A stretch of 40,750 bases of DNA from JBBQVO01 sp038211505 (lineage in GTDB: Bacteria; Chloroflexota; Dehalococcoidia; DSTF01; JACRBR01). Positions 9,801 through 16,420 of this stretch are shown piece after piece. The DNA lies in NCBI GenBank assembly GCA_038211505.1, contig JBBQVO010000006.1:1-40750 (forward strand), written 5' to 3'. Made by a program: the position numbers and the translations under genes. A model generated the notes under the pieces. It was given only the letters and a program-made list of their open reading frames with translations. It had not been told where the DNA came from and did not search any database. Every line of letters starts with the position of its first letter. The first letter of the stretch is position 1.

Positions 9801-10434
9801 CTTGCGGCGTGCCGCCCGGCGGCAGCACCTGGATCTGCGCGGGCGGGCCGCCGGTGACGTTGTACGAGTTGCCGAAATCGTCGGTCATGTCGATCGTGAA
9901 GGAGCCGGTGGTGACGAAGGAGATCAGCGTCGTGCCGCTGCCGAGCGGCGACGCCTGGAACGTGAACCTTGCGAGCAAGCCTGATCCGACGGGGCCGGGG
10001 CTGCCGCTGCCGCCGTCCGTCGAGGGGCAGCCGAGCCGGAGCGTCGCGATGCCGCCGCCGTCGACGTTGATGAGGGGCGGGATGCACGACGCCGCGCGGC
10101 CGGTGCTACCGAGGTAGGTGGGATCGCCACCACCGCTGACGTAGTTGATCTGCGTCGCGTCGTACGTAAAGACGACGTCGTAGGCGGCGAGCGGCGAGTC
10201 GTTGCTGCCGGTGACGTCGAAGGTGAAGGTCTGCCCCTGATTGACGTTGACGGCGGAGAAGTTGCCGAAGGCAAACGTGCCGCTGTTGACGGCGGCGGCG
10301 GGGGTGTGGCCGGAGAAGAGGATGAAGGAGCCGGTGACGCCGGCGGCGAGCAGGATCGCGAGGGCGAGGAAAGCCGGCAGGCGCTTGAGCCTGCGGGCAC
10401 ACTGTGCCACGAAGTCCGTCGAGGGCTTATCCAC
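4372..10434 (-). CDS. Giant cell-surface protein with six cohesin-like modules, dockerin-like module and LPNTG anchor
   Basis: One uninterrupted 2020-codon frame with a GTG start. The order is: N-terminal hydrophobic signal/anchor (20-41); cohesin-like modules at about 51-203, 250-410, 475-660, 690-830 and 860-1050, separated by Thr/Pro stalks; a membrane helix (about 1168-1184) with an RARFARRR tail; a second start with strong ribosome site (1204) and a second signal peptide (MRRRTLALRFLAPAML... to about 1262); a sixth cohesin-like module (1270-1425); a dockerin-like module with DINQDCMVNIID (about 1425-1490); a long Thr/Pro and SPIGTQ repeat stalk (1495-1820); a CSSTFWRTRSAWW helical domain (1823-1935); then LPNTG, a membrane helix and RRS. 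Cohesins bind dockerins in cellulosomes and other surface assemblies. The frame may be two genes whose intervening stop was lost. Confidence 0.85.
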   Translation of the reverse strand: MDKPSTDFVAQCARRLKRLPAFLALAILLAAGVTGSFILFSGHTPAAAVNSGTFAFGNFSAVNVNQGQTFTFDVTGSNDSPLAAYDVVFTYDATQINYVSGGGDPTYLGSTGRAASCIPPLINVDGGGIATLRLGCPSTDGGSGSPGPVGSGLLARFTFQASPLGSGTTLISFVTTGSFTIDMTDDFGNSYNVTGGPPAQIQVLPPGGTPQATLTPSDTPTITDTPTITSTPTPSPTGIAPPGVCGPQDAAALCFQPSAISGNVNIPLPINVRVEDVANVLAFDFTMHFDGTALTYQSAIAGPFLGSTGRPVQCLNSNVQNAGLVSATIEFKCVTLGNTDPSISSPPAVPGAGGSGIIAQLTFLPTQIGSTGIGFTNAVLLRPDFTMHPFGITMLPVGFSDTGSVTIAAQPTATPCAGPCPTNTSTSTPTFTITPLPTLTNTPTPTSTSTPTPCAGPCPTNTPTNTPTNTATATATFGAGTVHIEPSSQTVNVGDLVNVGIFVDGAVNVGAFQVKLSFDPAVLQKSNIAPAPFFSSTGRTPSCFQPGTINPDVTPPPSTPTPTDTPTTPSANSPTSTPTATATIDPQPGVLSFNCVTTDPLDIPGPSGSGLLANLQLFAIAPTTGGPSPLVLQSFTLVQPDGTTEPLTIAGAGSVTIQLAPTPTPCPGVCPSPTSTSSPTASPTPGGSGPVVQISPSQQIVGLGVNVDIDINIANVQNLGAYQFDLSIAQFNVQTQPLSFVSATDAGFLGSTGRNVFCPGATVSSGVIRFGCVSSGGAGGPSGSGTLAHVRLHTDAGPAFANLRINSVELTDPLSNNINSTIIDNSTNEIVIVVGSPTPSPTSTRTPTPTRTPLPTGTPAAQATCVTQPGGTGTTCFVIDVDPSTPGEQSSLIVPASGTFNVDIYAHDIPTTNGGLNAFNFTLLYDVSWLTAAAPTSPLTASGYNCNIPPPSGDLPEGDTFADGNPATGDAFISCFTSGTDATGTVKIASIAFTITGPGSSPLTLFKARMANDLGDSIASCNPVDVEPSGGCLNGFVFNTPPTVTPTPTSTRTSTPTPTPTSTLTPTPTSTATPVDTATATGTNTPVPTATNSPSPTPTNTDTPVPTDTAIPTATNTASPTPTDTPVVPFAPGVSNGGGAPPPGSNGSPAGLPSNPERSPARQALDRMMVMIALVAAVFAALFVTQSRPGMFRARFARRRSAAMNSENSDRWPRPTGRSRSIDGRTSMRRRTLALRFLAPAMLAALIGATSFAPRLASAQTPPDSTSSGNPQDVIPQGFPGVANVFINPVASNLFIGGPSEVLEETVSGVPFDPGLGSFQLDIEFDPQIVSMTIQEGAFLGSTGRATSCGITAVTETNVLYNCTSTGAQKGPYGSGVLAKLIVQPTPGLVLKPNNNNGLLTVLNNIRGSTHLMDTESQLIPINQLLDAVIFVRALEGDINQDCMVNIIDEQLISTHYNTFLGSLLYIALYDLDPFPNGDFDIDIKDLQFVFGRDGSNCKTPQPTPQVTVTPAIPTVPIVTRTPTPANTATITNTPVATSTSTTTSTPTATGTRTSTATPVSTITSTPTATAVSTTTPTPTGTALASTSTPVKTNTRVPSATAVKTNTSVPSATAVKTNTPVPSATISPTTTAVPTATSTPVRTPTTGPTRTPTQSAATLTPQSTRTVQATLTAQPTLSPTISPTRTSVPTATNTVAPTGTVAAATRTAIAGTTTPSGTRTVIGATTTPNATQSPIGTRSPQSTQSPVGTQSPNATRSPIGTQSPDATQSPIGTRSPQSTQSPIGTRSPIGTQSPIGTRSPIGTQSPVRTGTVGASTATPTRPADGCSSTFWRTRSAWWVVTGHRPGESFESVVGRDAFPGDPSLREVLGYGDSGVSGLSRQAIAALLNASNPLIGYPFRPSTVVRIYRMAYDSHDPATINAVRQQFEDLNNAHCPIRGRDSGDDNSLSIASNDDQHRGEVDAAAVTPFDYPSSQYPSALPNTGAGSQLPGGDSAWVLLVLSISGIVVVVAGLRQLLLRRS
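5021..5255 (-). repeat. 18-bp tandem repeat encoding SPIGTQ/SPIGTR units
   Basis: About thirteen imperfect 18-base units encode six-residue repeats such as SPIGTQ, SPIGTR, SPQSTQ and SPNATR within the stalk of the surface protein. The array is a likely site of length variation. Confidence 0.85.
6826..6838 (-). promoter_or_regulatory. Strong internal ribosome binding site
   Basis: The minus strand reads GGAGGAGTGCAGCC directly before ATG at 6825. This is the best Shine-Dalgarno sequence in the window and sits inside the open frame, which argues that translation restarts here. Confidence 0.7.
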
Positions 10435-10708
10435 GCAACGTACCCTTCATGCCTGACAACGCTGCATGCACCTCCGCCATATCGACCCGCAGCGGCGGCC
10501 GCGACAGATACGAAGGCGCAGCCCATCCGTCGGCTGCGCTCCCCCGAACGTCAGTCCGCGACGATGCGTCGCAACGATCCCTGCTGCGTGCCAGCTTCCG
10601 TGCTGTGCGTTGTGGCGGGCGCGGCGTGGCAACACCGCGTGTTCTATAGGGTAGCTTCCAGCGGCGGCCTGGGGCGCCGCCGGATCTATCAGCCTCTGTT
10701 TCTTGAGT
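10435..10708 (-). other. Structured 5' leader of the surface-protein gene
   Basis: About 270 bases lie between the promoter at 10716-10745 and the GTG start. Two strong hairpins are visible: a 7-bp stem 10662-10668 with 10676-10682, and an 8-bp stem 10516-10523 with 10532-10539. A short frame ending in MKGTLRG overlaps the start codon and could act as a leader peptide. No known riboswitch core was recognised. Confidence 0.4.
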
Positions 10709-10715
10709 TGTACCG

Positions 10716-10745
10716 ATCATACGAACGGATTCAGCGTTCTGTCAA
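10716..10745 (-). promoter_or_regulatory. Sigma-70-type promoter of the surface-protein gene
   Basis: On the minus strand TTGACA (10740-10745) is followed after 18 bases by TATGAT (10716-10721). It is close to consensus and points at the giant surface-protein frame. Confidence 0.75.
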
Positions 10746-10819
10746 TGAAATCCGGGTAGTAATGGCGTTAAACGTTGACGCAGCTCCTTGACGGAGAGGC
10801 CGTCTGAGATGGGTCATCG

Positions 10820-10844
10820 GGAACGCTGGCCCGTTCGCTCGTAA
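10820..10844 (+). promoter_or_regulatory. Possible ECF-type promoter of the sigma-factor gene
   Basis: GGAAC at 10820-10824 and CGTAA at 10840-10844 are 15 bases apart, matching the general GGAAC-N15/16-CGT layout of ECF promoters and suggesting autoregulation. The match is short and could be chance. Confidence 0.3.
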
Positions 10845-11026
10845 GATTTTGGGCGGCCGGCGGTCTTATCATCGGAGGCGTACGCGTATCCCGCGTGCGA
10901 GTTCGACATGGTATCGTGCTGCTCATTCTTCCCGCGCCGCTGCCCGCGACAGATCGCGTGCCGCTACGCGGGACAAGCCGCGCGCCGGCATGCCCTCCGG
11001 CTGTTCGCGACACCTCTGGAGGCGCT

Positions 11027-12517
11027 ATGGACGACGCGCTGCTCGTCAGCCGGGCGATGGCCGGCGACCTCGACAGCTTCGGCCAGCTCTACGACCGCTA
11101 CTTCAACCGGATCTACGACTTCGTGTGGCGCGTCGTGCGCGACGCCGATGACGCGGCGGACGTCACGCAGGACGTCTTCATAAAGGCGATGCAGGGTCTC
11201 GGCGGCTTGTCGAAGACATCGAGCTTCAAGTCGTGGCTCTTCACGATCGCCCACAACGCCGCGGTGACGCGGGCGGAGCGGGCTGGCCGGACGGTGCCGC
11301 TGCCGGCGCCGGTGCACGAAGAGGCGTTCGGGACCTTCGATGTGCCCGACCCGTGCCGGCTCGATGATCCCGAGATCGCGGCCGGCGATCACGAGCTGGC
11401 GGCGCTCGTGTGGGAGGCGGCGACGGCGCTCAACCCGCGCGACTATGCGCTGCTCGATCTGCATGTGCGGCAGGGGATGGACAGCGCCGAGATCGCCGGC
11501 GTGATGAACGTCAGCAAGGGCAACGCGTACACGATGGTCAGCCGGATGAAGACGGCGGCCGGCGACGTGATCGGCAGTTACATCGTCGCGCGACGCGGCA
11601 GCAAGGATTGCGAGCTGCTGCAGACGGTGCTCGCCGAGCATGAGTTTCCGCCGTACACGGAGCAGGTGCGGAAAGCCGTCGACGCGCACATCAAAGAGTG
11701 CGAGACGTGCCAGCAGTCGCGAGAGAATCTTGTCGCGCCGCTGGAGATCTTCGGCGCGTTCGCGATGGTGCCGGCGCCGATGGCGCTCAAGGGAGACCTC
11801 TGGGGCAACATCGCGGGCGGCTGGAACATCGGCGGGCCGGGGGCGACGGCTGAAGACGGAGCGAGCGCGGCGAGCATGCGCCGGCCGGCGTCGTCGCCGA
11901 TCGCGCCGCTGCCGCCGAACCCGTACGGATCGATCGCGGCAGCGGGCGCCGGCGCGGCGATCGGCGCGGGCGGTGTGGCCGCGGCGGATGCCGGTGGTTT
12001 CGGCGGCGGTGGCGGCGACGATGACGTGCACACGGCGTCGCTGCCGATGTCGGACGATGGTTGGGATCGGAACAAGATCATGCTGTTCGCCGGGGCGGCG
12101 ATCGGCCTGCTGATCTTCGCGTTCGCTGGCGGCGCGCTGATCTCCGGCGCGTTCGGTGGTGGCGGCGGTGGGGGCGGCAGCGGAGTCGCGACTGCGACGC
12201 GCACGGCGACGGCGGCGCGATCGGGGACGGCGGTGACAACGACGACGCCGGGCGTCTCGGTGCAGACGCCAACGCCGAACCTGACGCCGTCGAAGACGCC
12301 GCAGCCGGCACCGACGGAGACCGAGGCGCCGACGGAGACGCCGATTCCGCCTCCGCCACCGACGAGCACGCCGCCACCGGCGGTCACGCCAACGCGGGTG
12401 GTGCGACCGACGGCGACGGTGCCGCCGTCGCCGGCGCCGAGCCCGACACGCACTGCAATCGCGCCGAAAGGCACGGCGACGCCCTGCTCGCCGAACGGCT
12501 GCCCGCCGATCCAGTAA
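11027..12517 (+). CDS. Membrane-tethered ECF sigma factor with fused anti-sigma-like zinc finger and outward stalk
   Basis: A 496-residue protein. Residues about 10-57 are sigma region 2 (LDSFGQLYDRYFNRIYDFVW, DVTQDVFIKAM), and about 137-185 are region 4 (LNPRDYALLDLHVRQGMDSA, EIAGVMNVSKGNAYTMVSR). Then follows HxxxCxxC (His221, Cys225, Cys228), the zinc motif of zf-HC2 anti-sigma domains, a Gly/Ala-rich linker, one membrane helix at about 350-376, and a Thr/Pro-rich tail of about 100 residues ending in CSPNGCPPIQ. Ordinary ECF sigmas are near 180-200 residues and soluble, so sigma, anti-sigma and membrane anchor here appear to be one chain, with the tail outside. The ATG at 11027 has TGGAGG just upstream; the open frame starts earlier but without sigma homology. 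It diverges from the giant surface-protein gene. Confidence 0.88.
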   Translation: MDDALLVSRAMAGDLDSFGQLYDRYFNRIYDFVWRVVRDADDAADVTQDVFIKAMQGLGGLSKTSSFKSWLFTIAHNAAVTRAERAGRTVPLPAPVHEEAFGTFDVPDPCRLDDPEIAAGDHELAALVWEAATALNPRDYALLDLHVRQGMDSAEIAGVMNVSKGNAYTMVSRMKTAAGDVIGSYIVARRGSKDCELLQTVLAEHEFPPYTEQVRKAVDAHIKECETCQQSRENLVAPLEIFGAFAMVPAPMALKGDLWGNIAGGWNIGGPGATAEDGASAASMRRPASSPIAPLPPNPYGSIAAAGAGAAIGAGGVAAADAGGFGGGGGDDDVHTASLPMSDDGWDRNKIMLFAGAAIGLLIFAFAGGALISGAFGGGGGGGGSGVATATRTATAARSGTAVTTTTPGVSVQTPTPNLTPSKTPQPAPTETEAPTETPIPPPPPTSTPPPAVTPTRVVRPTATVPPSPAPSPTRTAIAPKGTATPCSPNGCPPIQ

Positions 12518-12530
12518 GGGACCGGGAAAC

Positions 12531-12706
12531 CACAGATTTCACGGATTTCACGGATCTTGTTGTTGGGGGTTCGGGGAGTAGTGGTCTTCGTTGGGCGCTG
12601 GATCACGGGGGGAAACCACCCTGGCTCGCGCCGTTCGCGAGGGCGATGCAGATTTCACAGATTTCACAGATTTTTGATTGTGGGTTTCTCGGGGAGTCGT
12701 AGTCCC
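12531..12706. repeat. Two imperfect direct repeats in an intergenic gap
   Basis: The 289-base gap between the sigma gene and the cyclase gene holds two copies, at about 12531-12595 and 12648-12706, of a block starting with CAGATTTCAC repeats and ending GGGGAGT(A/C)GT. No gene was seen here. Confidence 0.6.
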
Positions 12707-12806
12707 TCGTTCATGCTGGACGGAGGGAACCAAACTTGAGTGCGAAAGTCGTCTGATCGCTGAAAGTTCCTGATTCCCTTGGCACAGAGGACGGTGGCCG
12801 GGGCCG

Positions 12807-14024
12807 ATGATGACTGTAAGGGGCGTCGCGGTCAGGCGCGACGATTCGGTCATGCGTCGGAATATGGCAGGGTCTGAGGCGAAGGAGCCGCTCGCGGCCA
12901 GTCTCTTCGACTCGTCCACGCTCAGCGAGCGCAGCCTGCGGATGGAGGCGCTGATCGCGCGGCTGCGCATGCTCATCGTGATCATGAACACGCTGCTGGT
13001 GGCGTTCGCGCTCGACACGCGCGGCATGCATGTCGATGCGACGTGGGCGATCCTCGGCTTCGCCTACTTGTACAGCATTCCGATCGTCCTGCTGCAGCCG
13101 TACCGGCGCTGGCGGCTGTTCCAAACGAGCATGTCATCGGCGGCGCTGGACTCAGTCGCGATCGCGATGTTTATCGCCGCGACGGGCGGCTCGATGAGTC
13201 CGTTCTTTCCACTCTATTATCTATCCGTCGCCGCGATCGCCATGCGCTTCGAGCTGCGGCAGGCCGTGATCGGATGCGGCATCTACGCGTTCACCTACGC
13301 GATCGCGTACTTCGTCAACTGGGATCCCGGAATGAACGACCTTGGGATTCTGGTGATGCGGTGCGCGTACATGCTCTTCATCTCGGTCGGCGTCGGGCAC
13401 CTGGCGCGCGAAGAGAACAGCCGCTCGCAAGAAGTCGAGGTGATCGAGAAGCTCAACGCGGAGAACGCCAAGCTTCTCAGTAAGAAGGAGAAGGAGGCGC
13501 GCATCGATCGGCTCACGGGCCTCCTCAACCGGGGCTCGTTTGAGAAGGACGCGCAGAAGGAGCTACGGCGCGCGCGCGCGAGCGGCGGCTACTTCAGCGT
13601 GCTGTTCTGCGACATGGACAGGCTGAAGCGCATCAACGACGAACTGGGGCACGACGCGGGCGATCGCATCTTGCGGCAGGCGGCGCTGGCGCTGAAGCGC
13701 GGCCTGCGATCGCAGGATCTCGTCGGGCGCTATGGCGGCGACGAGTTCGTGATCGTGCTGCCGAGCCTGACGCGCGAGTCGGCGTGGGATCGGGCTGAAG
13801 GGCTGATCGAGAATATGAAGGCGCTCAACGAGGGGCTGCCGGACGGCCTGCACGTCGGCCTCAGCGTTGGCATCGCGTCGTTCCCGTTCGATGCGCAGGA
13901 TTATCCGACGCTCGTCAAACTCGCCGATCAGGCGATGTACCTCGGCAAGCGCGAAGGCGGCAGCCGCGTCCGCACGGCCAACGACCTGCGGCTCTTCTGG
14001 GAAGAAGTGCCGCGGACGGCGTGA
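12807..14024 (+). CDS. Membrane diguanylate cyclase (GGDEF)
   Basis: Makes cyclic di-GMP from two GTP. The N-terminal half has about six hydrophobic segments (for example LRMLIVIMNTLLVAFAL, WAILGFAYLYSIPIVLL and AALDSVAIAMFIAATGG), a short coiled coil (EEVIEKLNAENAKLLSKKEKEA region), then a full GGDEF domain beginning DRLTGLLNRGSFEKD. GGDEF is at residues 310-314 within RYGGDEFVIV, and the inhibitory I-site RSQD (301-304) lies exactly five residues before it, so product feedback is expected. There is no EAL domain. The start is uncertain: ATG at 12807 lacks a clear ribosome site, and ATGs at 12852 and 12864 would shorten the protein without touching a domain. It lies between the membrane sigma factor and the dockerin protein, hinting at surface or biofilm control. 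Confidence 0.92.
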   Translation: MMTVRGVAVRRDDSVMRRNMAGSEAKEPLAASLFDSSTLSERSLRMEALIARLRMLIVIMNTLLVAFALDTRGMHVDATWAILGFAYLYSIPIVLLQPYRRWRLFQTSMSSAALDSVAIAMFIAATGGSMSPFFPLYYLSVAAIAMRFELRQAVIGCGIYAFTYAIAYFVNWDPGMNDLGILVMRCAYMLFISVGVGHLAREENSRSQEVEVIEKLNAENAKLLSKKEKEARIDRLTGLLNRGSFEKDAQKELRRARASGGYFSVLFCDMDRLKRINDELGHDAGDRILRQAALALKRGLRSQDLVGRYGGDEFVIVLPSLTRESAWDRAEGLIENMKALNEGLPDGLHVGLSVGIASFPFDAQDYPTLVKLADQAMYLGKREGGSRVRTANDLRLFWEEVPRTA

Positions 14025-14027
14025 GTA

Positions 14028-14067
14028 GCGGATAGCGGCGGATAGCGGCGGATAGCGGCGGATAGCG
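14028..14067. repeat. 10-bp tandem repeat, four copies
   Basis: GCGGATAGCG occurs four times head to tail directly after the cyclase stop codon. Confidence 0.9.
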
Positions 14068-14145
14068 CTGAGAGTGTCGCTGTCGATCCGCTACCGCGCG
14101 AGGGCGTAGCTCACCGAGCGACGCACATGCGTCTCACCTCAATAA

Positions 14146-14718
14146 CTAACGACTAATCCCTGGCCCGACGAGATCCAGGAACTGCTTGAGCATGCGCGCT
14201 GTCGCGCCCCAGATCAGGTGGTCGTGGAAGCGGTAGGAGTAGGCGGTGATCTCGCGGCCCTGGTAGGTGCGCGGCTCGGCGACGACGTTCAGATCGTCGA
14301 GCAGATGCGGCAGCGGCACTTCGATGATCTCGGCGACCTCGATCTCGCTGTGTACGAAGGCGTAGGGGCCGGGTTCGGTGATTCGGCCGACGAAGGGGCG
14401 CACGAGGAAGTTCGAGATCGTGATCATCTCGTCGAGTTGGCCGAGCAGCTCGATGTGGTCGATCGCGACGCCGATCTCCTCCCACGTCTCGCGGACGGCG
14501 GTGAACGCCAGATCGGGGTCGGTGGCGTCGAAGGCGCCGCCGGGGAACGAGATCTGGCCCTTGTGATGCTCGACAAGTTCGGAGCGGCGCGTGAAGAGGA
14601 CGTGCGTCTCGTCGCCGTTGTCGTACAGCGGCAACAGCACGGCTGCCTTCGGCAGCGACGGTTCGTCAATGTATGACGGTGTGAAGGCGTCGAGCCGCGC
14701 GCGGATCTGGTCGAGCAT
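14146..14718 (-). CDS. NudL-like Nudix hydrolase (probable CoA pyrophosphatase)
   Basis: A 190-residue Nudix protein. The CoA-hydrolase type signature LFTRRSELVEHHKGQISFPG precedes the Nudix box, which reads GGAFDATDPD, then AVRETWEEIGV with the metal-binding REx2EE. The position of the first box glutamate is Asp, as in many NudL/YeaB members. The family cleaves coenzyme A and related nucleoside diphosphate derivatives using Mg or Mn. ATG at 14718 (MLDQIRARLDAF) gives a normal family length; the upstream extension of the open frame to 14796 has no homology. It converges with the diguanylate cyclase gene. Confident in family, moderately so in CoA specificity. Confidence 0.88.
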   Translation of the reverse strand: MLDQIRARLDAFTPSYIDEPSLPKAAVLLPLYDNGDETHVLFTRRSELVEHHKGQISFPGGAFDATDPDLAFTAVRETWEEIGVAIDHIELLGQLDEMITISNFLVRPFVGRITEPGPYAFVHSEIEVAEIIEVPLPHLLDDLNVVAEPRTYQGREITAYSYRFHDHLIWGATARMLKQFLDLVGPGISR

Positions 14719-15151
14719 GGTGCGAGCGTACCGAAGTCGGCCGCGTGCGGCACACGACGCTGTTCGTGTCGAGCAGGAACGACAGGTTGGATCCACGAAG
14801 GGCGACGAAGGAGCACGAAGGGAAGGGAAGGGGACGAGGTAGATGTCGGCGTTTTGCAGCGCTACGCTCGCGATTCCATGAAACGATCGTGTCGCCGGTC
14901 AGCTCGTGCGAGCGCCTCGGTCGTGCCGGGATGCTTGGCAGCTCGATCCAACGATCCGCCGGCGGATCGATGCAATCTGACTCCGGAAATAAACTTCCGG
15001 GATCATGCACAGATCGAACAGCGGCGGTCGATGCTGTGCGTAGGGGAAGGACGTCCGCTACCGGCACGGCGAAATCCGCTGCCCGGCCGCAGGCATCCGC
15101 AAACGGCGGCTCGCTCATCGTCATCGGTTGGACACCTAGATGGGGGTAGCC
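14719..15151. other. Non-coding gap with an 18-bp perfect palindrome
   Basis: No convincing gene in 433 bases between the Nudix gene and the dockerin gene, which diverge. CGATCCGCCGGCGGATCG at 14952-14969 is a perfect palindrome and CCGGAA-N6-TTCCGG follows near 14992; either could be a regulator site or transcript hairpin for the dockerin gene. Several open frames cross the gap but none looks like a protein. Confidence 0.5.
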
Positions 15152-16132
15152 ATGCGCCGTTTCGCGCTCTTCGTCGTTCTCGCCGCCACGTTAGTTTCTC
15201 TCGGCTTGGCGTCGCTGCGCCGGGCCGATCCCGTCGCGGCGGCGAACCAGCCGCCGGTCGTCACGATCACCTCGCCCTCGAACGGCGACGTCTTCGCGCT
15301 CGGCGACACGATCGTCTTCGCGGGGACGGCGATCGATCCGGAAGACGGGCCGCTCAGTGGTTCGTCGCTGGCGTGGATCATGCCGCCGGGGACATTTCTC
15401 GGCGCGGGAAACTCGTTCACGCTGCCGGCGGCGGCGCTGCCGCAGGGGCCGCAGATCGTGCGGTTCTTCGCGACCGACAGCCGCAGCCTGCAGGCGATCA
15501 CGCAGGTGAGCATCTGGATCGGGCCGAACGCGCCGACGAACACGCCGACGATCACGCCGACAGCCACGTCGACGCCGACGCGCACGAACACCCCGACATC
15601 GACAGCGACGCGCACCAGCACGCCAACGCCGACAGCGACGCGCACGAAGACGGCGACCGCGACGACGACACCAACTTTCACGCCGGCGACGCAAACGGCC
15701 GTGCCTGCCAGCCCGACGCGCACATCTACTCGCACATCGACACCGCAGCCATCAGCGACGCGCATCACGCCGACGCGGACGTCGCAGCCGTCACGAACGC
15801 CGACATCGACACGAACGCCGCGGCCAACGGCGACGCCGGTGACCAGCGACTGCCGGGCGGATCTCAATCACAACGGTCACATCGGCTGGCACGATGTGAT
15901 GATCGAGTTGGAGGCGGTGCTGCATCACCGGCACGACGCGCGCTTCGACATCAATAACGACGGCGCCGTGAACTTCGACGATGTGCGTGCCGTGATCGCG
16001 CAAGTCGGCCGCCGCTGCGGCGATGGCGCACCGGGCGGGGGCCAGCCGACGTCGACCGCGACGGCAACGGAAACGGCGACGCCGACCACGACCGCGACGG
16101 CGACGCAAACGCCGACGCCGCTCGTGGACTGA
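15152..16132 (+). CDS. Secreted Ig/PKD-like protein with dockerin module
   Basis: A 326-residue exported protein. A Sec signal peptide (MRRFALFVVLAATLVSLGLA ... ending near VAAA) is followed by an Ig/PKD-like domain (PPVVTITSPSNGDVFALGDT, about residues 34-130), a long Thr/Pro/Arg stalk, and a dockerin type I module (about 235-290). The two calcium loops are DLNHNGHIGWHD and DINNDGAVNFDD, both canonical at positions 1, 3, 5, 9 and 12, bracketed by two cysteines. A second short Thr-rich tail ends the protein. Dockerins bind cohesins, and cohesin-like modules are encoded five kilobases away. No catalytic domain is present, so this would be an adaptor or binding subunit. ATG at 15152 is preceded by GGGGGT; an in-frame ATG at 15140 is less likely. 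Confidence 0.88.
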   Translation: MRRFALFVVLAATLVSLGLASLRRADPVAAANQPPVVTITSPSNGDVFALGDTIVFAGTAIDPEDGPLSGSSLAWIMPPGTFLGAGNSFTLPAAALPQGPQIVRFFATDSRSLQAITQVSIWIGPNAPTNTPTITPTATSTPTRTNTPTSTATRTSTPTPTATRTKTATATTTPTFTPATQTAVPASPTRTSTRTSTPQPSATRITPTRTSQPSRTPTSTRTPRPTATPVTSDCRADLNHNGHIGWHDVMIELEAVLHHRHDARFDINNDGAVNFDDVRAVIAQVGRRCGDGAPGGGQPTSTATATETATPTTTATATQTPTPLVD

Positions 16133-16155
16133 CGGAGCTCGTTGGTGGAGTGGGT

Positions 16156-16181
16156 GAGGCCGGGGCTGTTCTCCCGGCCTC
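16156..16181 (+). terminator. Intrinsic-terminator-like hairpin after dockerin gene
   Basis: A perfect 9-bp stem, GAGGCCGGG with CCCGGCCTC, separated by eight bases, lies 24 bases after the stop. The following T run is poor. Confidence 0.55.
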
Positions 16182-16420
16182 GCCGTTTGTAGTTGGCTTG
16201 ACGTTCTTCGTGTCGCGCGCCGCGGCTGCATCTGTTGCCGTCGATCGACCGGCGACGTGCGCCTAGGACCTTGACGTTCCGAGAGTGCGGATGGGTGATT
16301 CCCGACGAGTTAGTGCGATTCGTTGATCTCTGCGCCTGCTTCTTCACGCTGCCGCAACGTGCTGGGAGTGATGCTGTTGGTGAAGGCTCTGAAGCCAGAT
16401 GCAGGCGGAAGCGAGGACAA

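Noticed and set aside
15000..15140. Resemblance to a cobalamin or c-di-GMP riboswitch upstream of the dockerin gene
   Set aside because: Fragments such as GGGGAAGG and GGCGAAATCC recall parts of the cores, but the conserved order and the B12 box are missing.
4372..16132. Interpretation as a true cellulosome
   Set aside because: No glycoside hydrolase, carbohydrate-binding module or catalytic dockerin enzyme is encoded in the window.
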